DNA from: Thioalkalivibrio versutus | GTDB taxonomy: Bacteria > Pseudomonadota > Gammaproteobacteria > Ectothiorhodospirales > Ectothiorhodospiraceae | Direction of reading: 5' to 3' | DNA length: 43,015 nucleotides | NCBI RefSeq assembly: GCF_001999325.1 | Contig: NZ_MVAR01000035.1 | Location: 1 to 43,015, forward strand | Shown: in pieces, positions 1 through 8,292 of the stretch | How positions within the stretch are numbered: position 1 is the first letter of the stretch | How the letters are laid out: the number at the start of each line of letters is the position of its first letter | Translations under genes and position numbers: made by a program | The notes under the pieces: generated by a model | What the model was told of the DNA's origin: nothing | The model's input: the letters and a program-made list of their open reading frames with translations, nothing else | The model's database searches: none

Positions 1-741
1 GCGCACGCGGCCGGGCATGTATTCGGCCAACAGGTCGAGGAACAGCGGTTCGGGATCGAGACCCCGTGCCCAGGCCAGTTCGCGGAACCAGTGCGTACCG
101 ATCGCTACGTGCGCGACCTCTTCGCGCTGGATGATCTCCAGCAGCGCCACGGTGTCGGTATCGCCCGCCGCTTCCAGCCGCTGGATCATGCCCGGAGTCA
201 CGTCCAAGCCCCGCGCCTCCAGCACCCGCGGCACCAGTGCCATGCGCACCATCACGTCGTGGTCGGTCGCCAGCGCCGCCTCCCACAAGCCGTTGTGGGC
301 GGGCAGGTCGCCGTAGTCCGCACCCAGCTCGTGCAGGCGCGCCCGCAGCAGCCGGAAGTGCCGCGCCTCCTCCGCCGCGACCTGCAGCCAGTCGCTGACG
401 AACGGCGCCGGCATGGCGCGGAATCGGTACACGGCATCGAGCGCCAGGTTGATCGCATTGAACTCGATGTGCGCCACCGCATGCACCAGCGCGACCCGAC
501 CGGCAGTGGTATTCAGTCCACGCCGCGGCAGCTCCTTCGGATGCACCAGCACCGGCCGCTCAGGCCGCCCCGGCACCTCCATGCGTTGCGGCGCGGGGGC
601 ATTCGCGCCCTCCAGCTCATCCGCCCACCAGGCGCGCGCCAGCTCCAGCACACGCTCGCACTTGGCCTCCGGGTCGCGCTCGCGCAGGGCGGCCTCGGCC
701 GCGCGGTAGACGGCCGGGTGCGGCCGCGGTCTTTCGCTCAT
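1..741 (-). CDS. DUF455 ferritin-like protein (partial, cut by window start)
   Basis: The frame is open from the ATG at 741 to the left edge (247 codons, no stop), so the C-terminus is missing. The protein resembles the DUF455 family of ferritin-like helical-bundle proteins. It shows family-style helices with possible metal ligands: AHIEFNAINLALD near residue 90, EEARHF near 123 and EEVAHV near 210, the last two each giving an ExxH pair. A di-iron or other di-metal centre is therefore plausible, but no reaction is established for the family that I can name. The start lies 25 bases after the multicopper oxidase stop on the same strand, so it is probably the last gene, or one of the last, of the copper operon. 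Co-transcription may only reflect packing, and a copper role is inference. Confidence 0.85.
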   Translation of the reverse strand, partial: MSERPRPHPAVYRAAEAALRERDPEAKCERVLELARAWWADELEGANAPAPQRMEVPGRPERPVLVHPKELPRRGLNTTAGRVALVHAVAHIEFNAINLALDAVYRFRAMPAPFVSDWLQVAAEEARHFRLLRARLHELGADYGDLPAHNGLWEAALATDHDVMVRMALVPRVLEARGLDVTPGMIQRLEAAGDTDTVALLEIIQREEVAHVAIGTHWFRELAWARGLDPEPLFLDLLAEYMPGRVR

Positions 742-766
742 GGCATCTCTCTGTCGCTACGCACGG

Positions 767-2350
767 TCAGGCCCGGACGCGCACGTTCACCATCATGTCG
801 TTGTCCTCGTGCTCCAGATTATGACAGTGGAACACGTAGAGCTGATCGCCATCGTAGTGATGGGTGAAGTCGATCGCGATGCGCACCGTCTCGCCCGGCC
901 ACAGCAGGACCGTGTCCTTCCAGCCCAGGTCCGTGACGGTCAGGCCTTCATCGTTCACGGCCTGCTGGCGCACAAAGTCCGGACCGCCTGAACGTGACAG
1001 CACCTGGAACGAGAAGCCATGGATATGCATCGGATGCGGCATGCTGCGGTCCGCATTGCGGATCGTCCACACCTCCCGCGTATTGGCATCCACCTCGATC
1101 GGCACCCGGTCAGGAGCGTACGTCTCTCCGTTGATGCGCCACTGCATCGGTGCCATGTCCAGACGGATATCCCGTTCGCCGGCATCCGTCACGTCGATGG
1201 GCTCGATCCGCGACAAACGCTCGGGCACCTCGGCGGTGACCGCCTCGCCCTCGCGGACCACGAACTCGAGCAATGCGAGCGGATCGCCGTCGTGCATGCC
1301 GCCACCCATCATGCGACCCATGCCGCCGCCCATGCCACGCCCCATCATTCCGCCGCCCATGCCGCCACCGGCCATCGGGTCGAATTCCAGGCTGTGCAGC
1401 TCGACCCGGTCGCCTCCGGCAAACGCGGCGAAGTCAACCAGGACCTCCAGGCGTTCTCCCGGCGACAGGAAGGCCTCCCGGGCCTCCCGGGGCGACTCCA
1501 GCAGCCCCGCGTCCGTGCCGATGACCCGGAACGGAATGGCCTGACCCTCGGCGCGCAGGGCCAGCCGGTAGATCCGGGCGGTGGAGCCGTTCAGCAGGCG
1601 CAGGCGATGGATACGCCGCTCCACCTCGTGCGTCGCGGCCGGCGTCATGTTCACCAGCACCTCGTCGCCGAGATAGCCCATCATCCCCTGCATCGGGTTC
1701 GGCCGGTACACCAGATGGCCGAGCCGGTCGAAGCGCTTGTCCTGCAGTACCAGCGGCAGGTCGGTCGTGCCCAGCTCCAGCCCCAGCGCCTCGTTCAGCG
1801 CCTCGTTGTCGTCGTCGCTCACCAGCAGGAAGCTCGCCAGCCCCTGGTGGGCCTGGCGCGCGGTCCGGTGATGGGCATGGGTGTGATACCAGTAGGTACC
1901 GCCACGGTTGGTCACTTTGAAGCGGTATTCGTACTGCTCACCGGGGTCGACCGTATGGATCGGATGGCCGTCCACCCGGCCCGGAACATGCAGGCCATGC
2001 CAGTGGATGATCGTGCCCTCGTCGAGCTGGTTGTCCAGGGTCACGTCCAGTTCATCGCCGGTGCGCAACAAGAGGATCGGATTCTGGTATTCATGGCCGT
2101 TCATCTGCGTCCGGTACCAGAGGAACGGGGTCTCCTCGCGCCCCGGCACCGGCAGCCACCCCTGCTCCGCGACCAGGGTGAACGGCTTGTTGGGTGCGAG
2201 CACCGCAAACGGGCCGTCCGCGCCGGGCAGAAACAGGGCGTTGTCGAAACGGGGGGCGGACACTGCATGGTTGAACAGGCTCCAACCGCCGAATGTGGTG
2301 ATGACGGGAAGCGCCGCGGCCAGCCCCAGAAACTGACGTCGTTTCATCAT
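767..2350 (-). CDS. Multicopper oxidase, CueO/CopA-like, Tat-exported, Met-rich loop
   Basis: Laccase-like periplasmic multicopper oxidase of 527 residues, a usual length for the family. The N-terminus MMKRRQFLG plus a hydrophobic stretch looks like a Tat signal, expected for an enzyme folded with copper before export. Copper-site motifs appear in order: HWHGLH (116-121), YWYHTHAHH (153-161), HPMHIHGF (439-446) and HCHNLEH (508-514), with a Met at 519-520 as likely axial type-1 ligand. Residues 326-352 form a Gly/Met-rich loop with nine Met, comparable to the Met-rich segment of CueO that takes up Cu(I). The likely role is oxidation of Cu(I) in the periplasm. The start overlaps the CopA stop by four bases (ATGA, 2347-2350), so the two are translationally coupled. 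A start one codon later (MKRRQF) is equally possible. Confidence 0.93.
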   Translation of the reverse strand: MMKRRQFLGLAAALPVITTFGGWSLFNHAVSAPRFDNALFLPGADGPFAVLAPNKPFTLVAEQGWLPVPGREETPFLWYRTQMNGHEYQNPILLLRTGDELDVTLDNQLDEGTIIHWHGLHVPGRVDGHPIHTVDPGEQYEYRFKVTNRGGTYWYHTHAHHRTARQAHQGLASFLLVSDDDNEALNEALGLELGTTDLPLVLQDKRFDRLGHLVYRPNPMQGMMGYLGDEVLVNMTPAATHEVERRIHRLRLLNGSTARIYRLALRAEGQAIPFRVIGTDAGLLESPREAREAFLSPGERLEVLVDFAAFAGGDRVELHSLEFDPMAGGGMGGGMMGRGMGGGMGRMMGGGMHDGDPLALLEFVVREGEAVTAEVPERLSRIEPIDVTDAGERDIRLDMAPMQWRINGETYAPDRVPIEVDANTREVWTIRNADRSMPHPMHIHGFSFQVLSRSGGPDFVRQQAVNDEGLTVTDLGWKDTVLLWPGETVRIAIDFTHHYDGDQLYVFHCHNLEHEDNDMMVNVRVRA

Positions 2351-4866
2351 TGCTTTTCTCCAGTACGGGATGCCGGCATGCTCCGGCGCAGCAGAATGGA
2401 ATTGCCGATCACCGAGAGCGAGCTGGCGGTCATCGCGACCACACCGATCATCGGGTGCAGCAGCCCGGCCGCGGCGATCGGGATCGCGGCGCTGTTGTAG
2501 CCCCAGGCCCAGAACAGGTTCTGCACGATCTTGCGGAAGGTCAGCCGCGACAGCTGGACGGCCTCGACGACCTTGGTCAGCTCCCCGCGCACCAGGGTCA
2601 CGTCCGCGGCCTCGATCGCGACGTCGGCGCCGGCCCCGATCGCGATGCCGACATTGGCCTGCTGCAGGGCCGGGGCGTCGTTGATGCCGTCGCCGACCAT
2701 TGCCACGTGCTCGCCGTACTCCTTTTGCAACTCGCGGATGGCCTCGACCTTGCCCTCCGGCAGCACGCCGGCGCGCACCTCGTCGATTCCCACCTGGGCG
2801 GCCACGGCATTCGCGGTGCGCTCGTTGTCGCCGGTGACCATCACGCAGCGGATACCGAGGTCATGCAGTTGTTCGATCGCGGCCTGCGACTCTTCCTTGA
2901 GCGTATCGGCGACCGCGACAACGCCGGCCGCCTGGTCGCCAATGGCCACCAGCATCGCGGTCTTGCCGGCATCCTCCAGTTCCCGCAACGGCCCAAGCAG
3001 GGCCGACGGATCCAGGCCCTGCTCCTCCAGCAGGCGCTGGCTTCCCACCAGCACCCGCTCGCCGTCCAGGTGGGCCTCCACTCCACGTGCGGTATGCGAC
3101 TGGAACTGCTCGACCTCGGCGACCTCCAGCTCCCTGTCGCGCGCCCCTTGCACGATGGCATCGGCCAGCGGGTGTGCGGAACCGGCCTCGACGGCCGCCG
3201 CCGCCCGCAGCACCCGGGACTCGTCAAAGCCTTCGGCCGGGAGGACGTCGGTCAATGCCGGCTTCCCCCGGGTAATGGTGCCGGTCTTGTCGAGCACGAT
3301 CACCGCAATGTCCTTGAGCGTCTGGATCGCGGAGCCCGAGCGGATCAACACGCCGCGCTCGGCCCCCATGCCGGACCCGACCATCAGCGCGGTGGGCGTG
3401 GCCAGCCCCAGCGCACAGGGGCAGGCAATGACCAGCACGGCGATCGCCGCCAGGATCGCCAGCACCAGCGGCGGGCGTTCGGAATCGACCCAGGGCAGGA
3501 AGCCCTCGCCCCAGACCAGGATCGGCTGCAACGCCCCGGAGAACGCCAGCCAGGCCGCGAACGCGGCCAGCGCGATCACCAGCACCGCCGGCACGAAGCG
3601 CGCGGTGATGCGGTCCGCCAGTTCCTGCACCGGCACGCGCGAGCCCTGCGCCTCGTTGACCAGGCGGATTACCTGCGAAAGGAAGGTATCGGCGCCGACG
3701 CGGGTGGCGCGCACCTTCAATCGCCCCTGTTGGTTCAGGGTGGCGCCAAGCACGGTGTCGCCCTCGCCCTTGTCCACCGGGACCGACTCGCCGGTGGCAA
3801 TGGACTCGTCCACGGTGCTTTCGCCGGCCACCACCTCGCCATCGGTCGGCACCTTCTCGCCCGGGCGCACGATCATCACGTCGCCCACCTGGAGCGACTT
3901 GACCGACACCTCGACCTCCTCGCCATCACGCTCGACCCGGGCGGTCTTCGCACCCAGGTCCAGCAACTTGCGGATCGCCGAGGAGGCCTCGCCCTTCGCG
4001 CGATACTCCAGATAGCGCCCGAGCATATGGAAGGCCATGATGGTCGCGGCCATCTCGATGAACGAGGTCATCGGATAGACGAAACCAACCAGCCCGATCA
4101 GGTAGGGCGGCAGCGAGCCCATGGAGATCAGCACGTCCATGTTCAGGTTGCCGCTTTTCAGCGAACGCCAGGCGGACCGATGCGTGGCCGCGCCCCCCGC
4201 CAGGAACACCACCGGGAAGGCCAGCAACGCGATGATCAACAGATAGCCGGGGATCGGCTGCCAGAACATGTGCGGCATCATCAGGACCATGATCGCGATG
4301 GTCGGCACCATCGCGAACCACAGACGGTTCCAGGCCTGCTTCACGTAGGCGGCGTCGATCGCCGCGTCGTCCGCCTCGCTGGCGGCGTCGTCGGTCTCCA
4401 CCGCCGCCACGTCGTAGCCGGCCCCCTCCACAGCCGCGCGCAGGGCCTCGCCATCGGGCCCGTCCGGCGTCACCTCCACCGTCACGCGGTGGTCGGAGAT
4501 GTTGGTGCGCACCGTCTCGATCCCGGCGAGCTTCTCGATCGCCGCGCGCACGATGCCGGCGCAGTGATCCGAACCCATGCCCGGCACCACCAGCCGCACC
4601 GAACCGGAACCCCCGGCCTCGCTCTCGACCTGTGCGACGTCGTAGCCGGCGCCCTCCACCGCGGCGCGCAGCCCCTGCGGGTCGACCTGGTCGGGGTCAT
4701 ACCCCACCGTCACCCGGTGCCGGGCGATATTGGTCCCCACCGAGGTCACCCCCGGGGTCTTTTCCAGCGCCGAGCGCACGATGCCCCCGCAGTGGTCCGA
4801 CCCCATGCCGGGGACGATGACCACCGCCTCGCGGGCGGTCGCCGGCTTCGTTTCTGACGTCGTCAT
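2347..4866 (-). CDS. copA: Cu(I)-translocating P1B-type ATPase with two N-terminal HMA domains
   Basis: Inner-membrane copper-exporting ATPase, 839 residues. Two heavy-metal-associated domains (about residues 14-80 and 89-155) precede the membrane part. Core motifs are intact: TGES in the actuator domain, CPC in the sixth membrane segment ([11 protein letters not shown]), phosphorylated Asp in [16 protein letters not shown] (the HP motif), [10 protein letters not shown], then YNSAA and MTASSLS in the last two membrane segments. That combination fits the Cu(I) subgroup P1B-1. Unusually, both HMA domains read GMGSDHC where GMTCxxC is expected, so the first metal-binding Cys is Ser (residues 23 and 99) while the second Cys is kept (26 and 102). 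The ATG at 4866 follows AGGAGT at good spacing. Upstream and downstream genes on the same strand form one copper operon. No CueR-like gene is visible. Confidence 0.95.
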   Translation of the reverse strand: MTTSETKPATAREAVVIVPGMGSDHCGGIVRSALEKTPGVTSVGTNIARHRVTVGYDPDQVDPQGLRAAVEGAGYDVAQVESEAGGSGSVRLVVPGMGSDHCAGIVRAAIEKLAGIETVRTNISDHRVTVEVTPDGPDGEALRAAVEGAGYDVAAVETDDAASEADDAAIDAAYVKQAWNRLWFAMVPTIAIMVLMMPHMFWQPIPGYLLIIALLAFPVVFLAGGAATHRSAWRSLKSGNLNMDVLISMGSLPPYLIGLVGFVYPMTSFIEMAATIMAFHMLGRYLEYRAKGEASSAIRKLLDLGAKTARVERDGEEVEVSVKSLQVGDVMIVRPGEKVPTDGEVVAGESTVDESIATGESVPVDKGEGDTVLGATLNQQGRLKVRATRVGADTFLSQVIRLVNEAQGSRVPVQELADRITARFVPAVLVIALAAFAAWLAFSGALQPILVWGEGFLPWVDSERPPLVLAILAAIAVLVIACPCALGLATPTALMVGSGMGAERGVLIRSGSAIQTLKDIAVIVLDKTGTITRGKPALTDVLPAEGFDESRVLRAAAAVEAGSAHPLADAIVQGARDRELEVAEVEQFQSHTARGVEAHLDGERVLVGSQRLLEEQGLDPSALLGPLRELEDAGKTAMLVAIGDQAAGVVAVADTLKEESQAAIEQLHDLGIRCVMVTGDNERTANAVAAQVGIDEVRAGVLPEGKVEAIRELQKEYGEHVAMVGDGINDAPALQQANVGIAIGAGADVAIEAADVTLVRGELTKVVEAVQLSRLTFRKIVQNLFWAWGYNSAAIPIAAAGLLHPMIGVVAMTASSLSVIGNSILLRRSMPASRTGEKQ

Positions 4867-4877
4867 CGCGTGACTCC

Positions 4878-5009
4878 TTACCGACCACCGAACAAATACT
4901 TGATCAACGCGGCGATCGCGAGGATCAGCAGTACCAGGACCAGAAGCCCGATCAGGCCTCCGCCCAGACCCATACCGCCCAGCCAGCCAAAACCTTGTTC
5001 ATTCATCAT
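4878..5009 (-). CDS. 43-residue single-pass membrane protein in copper operon
   Basis: Small gene lying 11 bases upstream of copA. It begins [18 protein letters not shown], continues as one hydrophobic helix of about 20 residues rich in Leu, Val and Ile, and ends KYLFGGR followed by TAA. The upstream GGGAGGACTCC is a good ribosome binding site for the ATG at 5009; the second ATG at 5006 is also possible. There are no Cys or His, and a few Met near the N-terminus. I do not recognise a family. Its size, single helix and position next to the ATPase suggest a small membrane partner or modulator of the copper pump, which is inference only. The reading frame, ribosome binding site and tight operon spacing make it likely to be a real gene. 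Confidence 0.7.
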   Translation of the reverse strand: MMNEQGFGWLGGMGLGGGLIGLLVLVLLILAIAALIKYLFGGR

Positions 5010-5117
5010 GATGGAGTCCTCCCAAGGACTTAAATTCAACGGCGATACGCGGTTTCGCGTATCGAGGGGGCGATCCGCAATCGCCCGGGGCCGGGCGGAC
5101 GCCCGGCCAGGGAGGAC

Positions 5118-5495
5118 TCAGAGAGGGGGACGCAGATCCGGGCCCGAACGGGCGCCGGGACCCATGGCCACGGCCCCCGGAACGGGGCGGGACAGCGATG
5201 CAGTGACCGGCTTGGTCACGGAGGAAGGCAAGGCGGAGGCCCCGCAGATACCGCAAACCGCGCACGGCATCTCGCAGCCCGAGAAGTCCGCCTGAACCGC
5301 GGGGTCCAAGGGCAGGGGTTCCGAGGGCGAGGTGGCGCCTTGATCCGGACAGTGGCCCGGCGTGGCGATTGCCGCCCCGTGATCCCCATGCATCATGCCC
5401 GCACCGGCGATCGGCGCCAGCAACAGCGCGGCGGCAATCAGCAGAGTCAGCAGATGGGACAGGGCTCGCGACACGGGCAGGCCTCGAAAGAGCAT
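5118..5495 (-). CDS. Small exported Cys/Met/His protein, first gene of copper operon
   Basis: Predicted 125-residue protein. Residues 8-33 form a hydrophobic signal-like segment (SHLLTLLIAAALLLAPIAGAG), so export or membrane anchoring is likely. The mature part begins with MMHGDHG and contains GHCPD and a cluster CEMPCAVCGICG (Cys spacing 3, 2, 2), a plausible soft-metal site. The C-terminal 45 residues look disordered and Pro/Gly-rich. I do not recognise a named family. It is the first gene of the strand-coherent run that continues with the small membrane protein, copA and the multicopper oxidase, so a role in periplasmic copper binding or sensing is a reasonable inference. The ATG at 5495 has only a weak A/G-rich ribosome binding site (AAAAAGA), and no other good start precedes the signal segment. 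Confidence 0.7.
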   Translation of the reverse strand: MLFRGLPVSRALSHLLTLLIAAALLLAPIAGAGMMHGDHGAAIATPGHCPDQGATSPSEPLPLDPAVQADFSGCEMPCAVCGICGASALPSSVTKPVTASLSRPVPGAVAMGPGARSGPDLRPPL

Positions 5496-5532
5496 TCTTT
5501 TTACAAGTCTAGCAGCGTCGCGGACCGGTCAC

Positions 5533-5546
5533 ATGAGATAGATCAA
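5533..5546 (-). promoter_or_regulatory. FNR/Anr-like half-conserved box upstream of copper operon
   Basis: On the minus strand this reads TTGATCTATCTCAT. Against the FNR-type consensus TTGAT-N4-ATCAA the left half is perfect and the right half matches 3 of 5. Its centre is about 44 bases upstream of the ATG at 5495, which would put a -41.5 activator site almost at a leaderless start, so a repressor role or chance is equally possible. No CueR-type operator was recognised here. Confidence 0.25.
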
Positions 5547-5565
5547 GCAGGGAAGCACAACAACA

Positions 5566-7038
5566 TTACAGCACCGGCGCCAGCAGGTAGGCGGCACGCG
5601 CGGCCACGCGGCGCCAGAGCGGGAGATCGTTCACGTCCTGCGGAGTCATCTCGCGGGAACGGGCGAAGTCGGCCTCGAACATGCGCGCCGTCTCGCGCGC
5701 GAAGGCCGGGTCCAGCACCAGTGCCGTGACCTCGAAGTTCAGCCGGAAGGAACGGTTGTCCAGGTTCACCGTACCCACGGCCGCGCCCATGTCGTCCACC
5801 ACGAACGCCTTGCCGTGCAGGAAGCCGTCCTCGTAACGATAGATGCGCACGCCGGCGTCCAGCAGCGGCCCCAGGAAGGCGTAGGCCGCATGCGTGGTCA
5901 GCGGGTTGTCGGTGACCTCGGGAATCAGCACGCGCACGTCGACGCCGCTCAAGGCGGCCAGCTTGAGCATGCCCTGCACGCCCTCGTCGGGCACGAAGTA
6001 CGGGCTGGCGATCCAGATGCGCCGGTCCGCCGCGTGGATCGCCTGCTGCATCATCAGGCTGGCGGTCTCGAATTCATCGGCCGGACCGGAGGGAAGGATC
6101 AGTACCGGGACCCCGTCCTCCGCCATGGTCGCCGGCTTCCATTCCAGCTCCGGGACCGCCTCGGTGGCCCAGTGCCAGTCCTCCAGGAACACCGACTGCA
6201 ACGCGAGGGCGGACGGCCCCGCAATACGCAGGTGGGTGTCGCGCCAGGCACCGATTGCCGGATCGCGGCCCAGGTACTCGTCGCCCACGTTCAGCCCGCC
6301 GACCCAGGCCTGTTCGCCATCGGCGACCACGATCTTGCGATGATTGCGGAAGTTCAGCTGGAAGCGATTGCCGCGTCCGCGGGTGGAGTGAAAGTGCTGC
6401 ACGTGCACACCGGCCTCGCGCAGGGTATCCAGATAGGATCCGGGCAGGCGGTAGCTCCCGATCTCGTCATACAGGAAATAGACCTCGATACCGGCCTCGG
6501 CACGCTCCACCAGCCGGCGCTGGAGTTCGCGCCCGATCGCGTCGTCACGCACGATATAGAACTGCACCAGCAGGTAGCGTTCGGCCTGCTCGATCCCCCG
6601 GAAGATGCTGTCGAAGGTCGCCTCGCCGTCCACCAGCAGCTCGACCTCGTTGCCGTGGAGAAACGGCCAGCGGGCGAGCTGCTGGACGCCGTCCAGGTGC
6701 TTGCTGGGTTCCTCTGCGAGGTACTGGTGCGACCACAGCTCCTCGGTCTTCGGCTGCAGGGCCCGGGCCAGGCTGGAGTCCTCGTCGCGGCGCGCCACGA
6801 CATAGCCGCGAAACTCACTGGCGCCGAACACCCAGTAGGCCGGGACAGCCACATACGGCACGGTGTTGAGTGAAACGATCCAGGCCACCGCGCCCTGCGA
6901 TGTGCGGGTGGACATCAGCGCATCCAGCGAGGACAGGAAGCCCAGCAGGTGGAACGCAATGACCACAGTCAGCAGGACGCGCCAGCGCGGGCGCCGCCGG
7001 CGCGGCTGCGAACGGGCCTCCCCGCTGGAAGCCGACAT
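5566..7038 (-). CDS. cls: Cardiolipin synthase (phospholipase D family)
   Basis: Membrane enzyme that condenses phosphatidyl groups to make cardiolipin, 490 residues, normal for bacterial Cls. Two N-terminal hydrophobic segments (about 21-43 and 48-74) are followed by two PLD domains. Each carries an HxK(x)4D catalytic motif: HRKIVVAD at 233-240 and HGKAFVVD at 408-415. The start at 7038 (MSASSGEARS) was chosen because the frame further upstream overlaps metZ and reads as Arg/Pro-rich shadow. The start lies 7 bases after the metZ stop, so the two are probably co-transcribed although functionally unrelated. Which Cls subtype this is cannot be fixed from motifs alone. Confidence 0.92.
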   Translation of the reverse strand: MSASSGEARSQPRRRRPRWRVLLTVVIAFHLLGFLSSLDALMSTRTSQGAVAWIVSLNTVPYVAVPAYWVFGASEFRGYVVARRDEDSSLARALQPKTEELWSHQYLAEEPSKHLDGVQQLARWPFLHGNEVELLVDGEATFDSIFRGIEQAERYLLVQFYIVRDDAIGRELQRRLVERAEAGIEVYFLYDEIGSYRLPGSYLDTLREAGVHVQHFHSTRGRGNRFQLNFRNHRKIVVADGEQAWVGGLNVGDEYLGRDPAIGAWRDTHLRIAGPSALALQSVFLEDWHWATEAVPELEWKPATMAEDGVPVLILPSGPADEFETASLMMQQAIHAADRRIWIASPYFVPDEGVQGMLKLAALSGVDVRVLIPEVTDNPLTTHAAYAFLGPLLDAGVRIYRYEDGFLHGKAFVVDDMGAAVGTVNLDNRSFRLNFEVTALVLDPAFARETARMFEADFARSREMTPQDVNDLPLWRRVAARAAYLLAPVL

Positions 7039-7045
7039 ACCCGTC

Positions 7046-8239
7046 TCAGCCCAGGGCGTCGAGGCCGCGCGCCAGATCGCGCTGGATGTCGGCGACGGCC
7101 TCGAGCCCGACCGCGACCCGCACCAGGGCCTCGGTAATACCCTGGGCCTCGCGCTTCTCCGGGTCCACGCGACCGTGGGTGGTGGTGGCCGGATGGGTAA
7201 TGGTGGTCTTGGCATCCCCCAGGTTCGCGGTGATCGACAGGAACTGCGTGGCGTCGATCACCGACCAGGCGGCGTCGCGCCCGCCGGCGACCTCGAAGCT
7301 CAGCACCCCGCCGAAGCCGCTTTGTTGCTGCTTCGCGATCCCGTGCTGCGGGTGATCTTCGAGGCCGGGGTAATGCACGGCCGTGACCGCGGGGTGGGAT
7401 TGGAGCCACTGCGCCAGATTGAGCGCGTTATCGCTGTGCGCGCGCATGCGCAGGGGCAGCGTCTCCAGCCCCTTCAGGAACACCCAGGCGTTGAACGGCG
7501 ACAACGTCGGACCCGCGGTGCGCAGGAAGCCGTAGACCTCCTTGCCCACCCGCTCGGCGTCGCCCACCACGGCACCGCCGAGGCAGCGGCCCTGGCCGTC
7601 AAGGAATTTGGTCGCCGAGTGGATAATGATATCGGCGCCCAGATCCAGCGGGCGCTGCAGGATCGGCGTGCAGAAACAGTTGTCCACCGCGAGCAGCACG
7701 TCGCGGCGATGGGCGATGTCGGCCAGCGCACGGATGTCCACCACCTCGCCCAGCGGGTTCGATGGCGTCTCGCAGAAGTACAGCCGCGTGTTCGACTGCG
7801 TCGCCTGTTCCCAGGCCTCGAGGTTCGACAGCTCGACGTAGGTCACCTCGACGCCGAAACGCGCCAGGTAGTTGTTGAACAGCACGGTGGTGGTCCCGAA
7901 CACCGAGCGCGAACAAACCACGTGATCGCCCGCCTTCAGCAGGCCCATCATGGTCGCCAGGATCGCGGACATCCCGGAGGCGGTCGCCACGCAGGACTCG
8001 CCGCCCTCCAGCGCGGCCAGGCGGTCCTGGAAGGTGCGCACGGTGGGGTTGGTGAAGCGCGAATAGATATTGCCCGGGACCTCGCCACCGAAGCGCGCGG
8101 CGGCCTCCGCGGCCGAGCCGAACACGAAGCTCGAGGTCGGGAAGATCGCCTCGGAGTGCTCGCCCTCGGGCGTGCGCTGGTAGCCATAGCGGATGGCGAC
8201 GGTCTGCGGGTCGTATTCGCTGGGATCGAAATCGGTCAT
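7046..8239 (-). CDS. metZ: O-succinylhomoserine sulfhydrylase
   Basis: Cytosolic PLP enzyme of the Cys/Met-metabolism family, 397 residues. It is expected to join sulfide to O-succinylhomoserine to give homocysteine, the direct sulfhydrylation route to methionine. The PLP-binding Lys is in SATKFLDGQGR (Lys 211), with the pyridine-N Asp in AVDNCFCTP (186) and YSRFTNPT near 59-66. The sequence fits the MetZ branch better than MetB or MetC, but substrate preference (succinyl or acetyl ester) is from family resemblance. The start at 8239 (MTDFDPSEYD) has a GAGAGA ribosome binding site, and the upstream frame has no family sequence. No SAM riboswitch was recognised in the 53 bases between this gene and alr. 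Confidence 0.9.
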   Translation of the reverse strand: MTDFDPSEYDPQTVAIRYGYQRTPEGEHSEAIFPTSSFVFGSAAEAAARFGGEVPGNIYSRFTNPTVRTFQDRLAALEGGESCVATASGMSAILATMMGLLKAGDHVVCSRSVFGTTTVLFNNYLARFGVEVTYVELSNLEAWEQATQSNTRLYFCETPSNPLGEVVDIRALADIAHRRDVLLAVDNCFCTPILQRPLDLGADIIIHSATKFLDGQGRCLGGAVVGDAERVGKEVYGFLRTAGPTLSPFNAWVFLKGLETLPLRMRAHSDNALNLAQWLQSHPAVTAVHYPGLEDHPQHGIAKQQQSGFGGVLSFEVAGGRDAAWSVIDATQFLSITANLGDAKTTITHPATTTHGRVDPEKREAQGITEALVRVAVGLEAVADIQRDLARGLDALG

Positions 8240-8292
8240 TGGGGTCTCTCGGGCCACGGATTGCTGACCGGACAGTGTACCCGGCGTTTTCG

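Noticed and set aside
1019-2500. A long plus-strand open frame antisense to the multicopper oxidase
   Set aside because: Low-complexity translation rich in His, Gln and Arg, typical of antisense shadow in GC-rich genes; the opposite strand carries all copper motifs.
2350-4857. A long plus-strand open frame antisense to copA (about 835 codons)
   Set aside because: It is the complement of a clearly coding gene in GC-rich DNA, is full of His/Arg/Gln low-complexity sequence and shows no family motifs. It has no operon logic.
8240-8292. SAM riboswitch upstream of metZ
   Set aside because: The 53-base gap is too short and has no matching conserved core.
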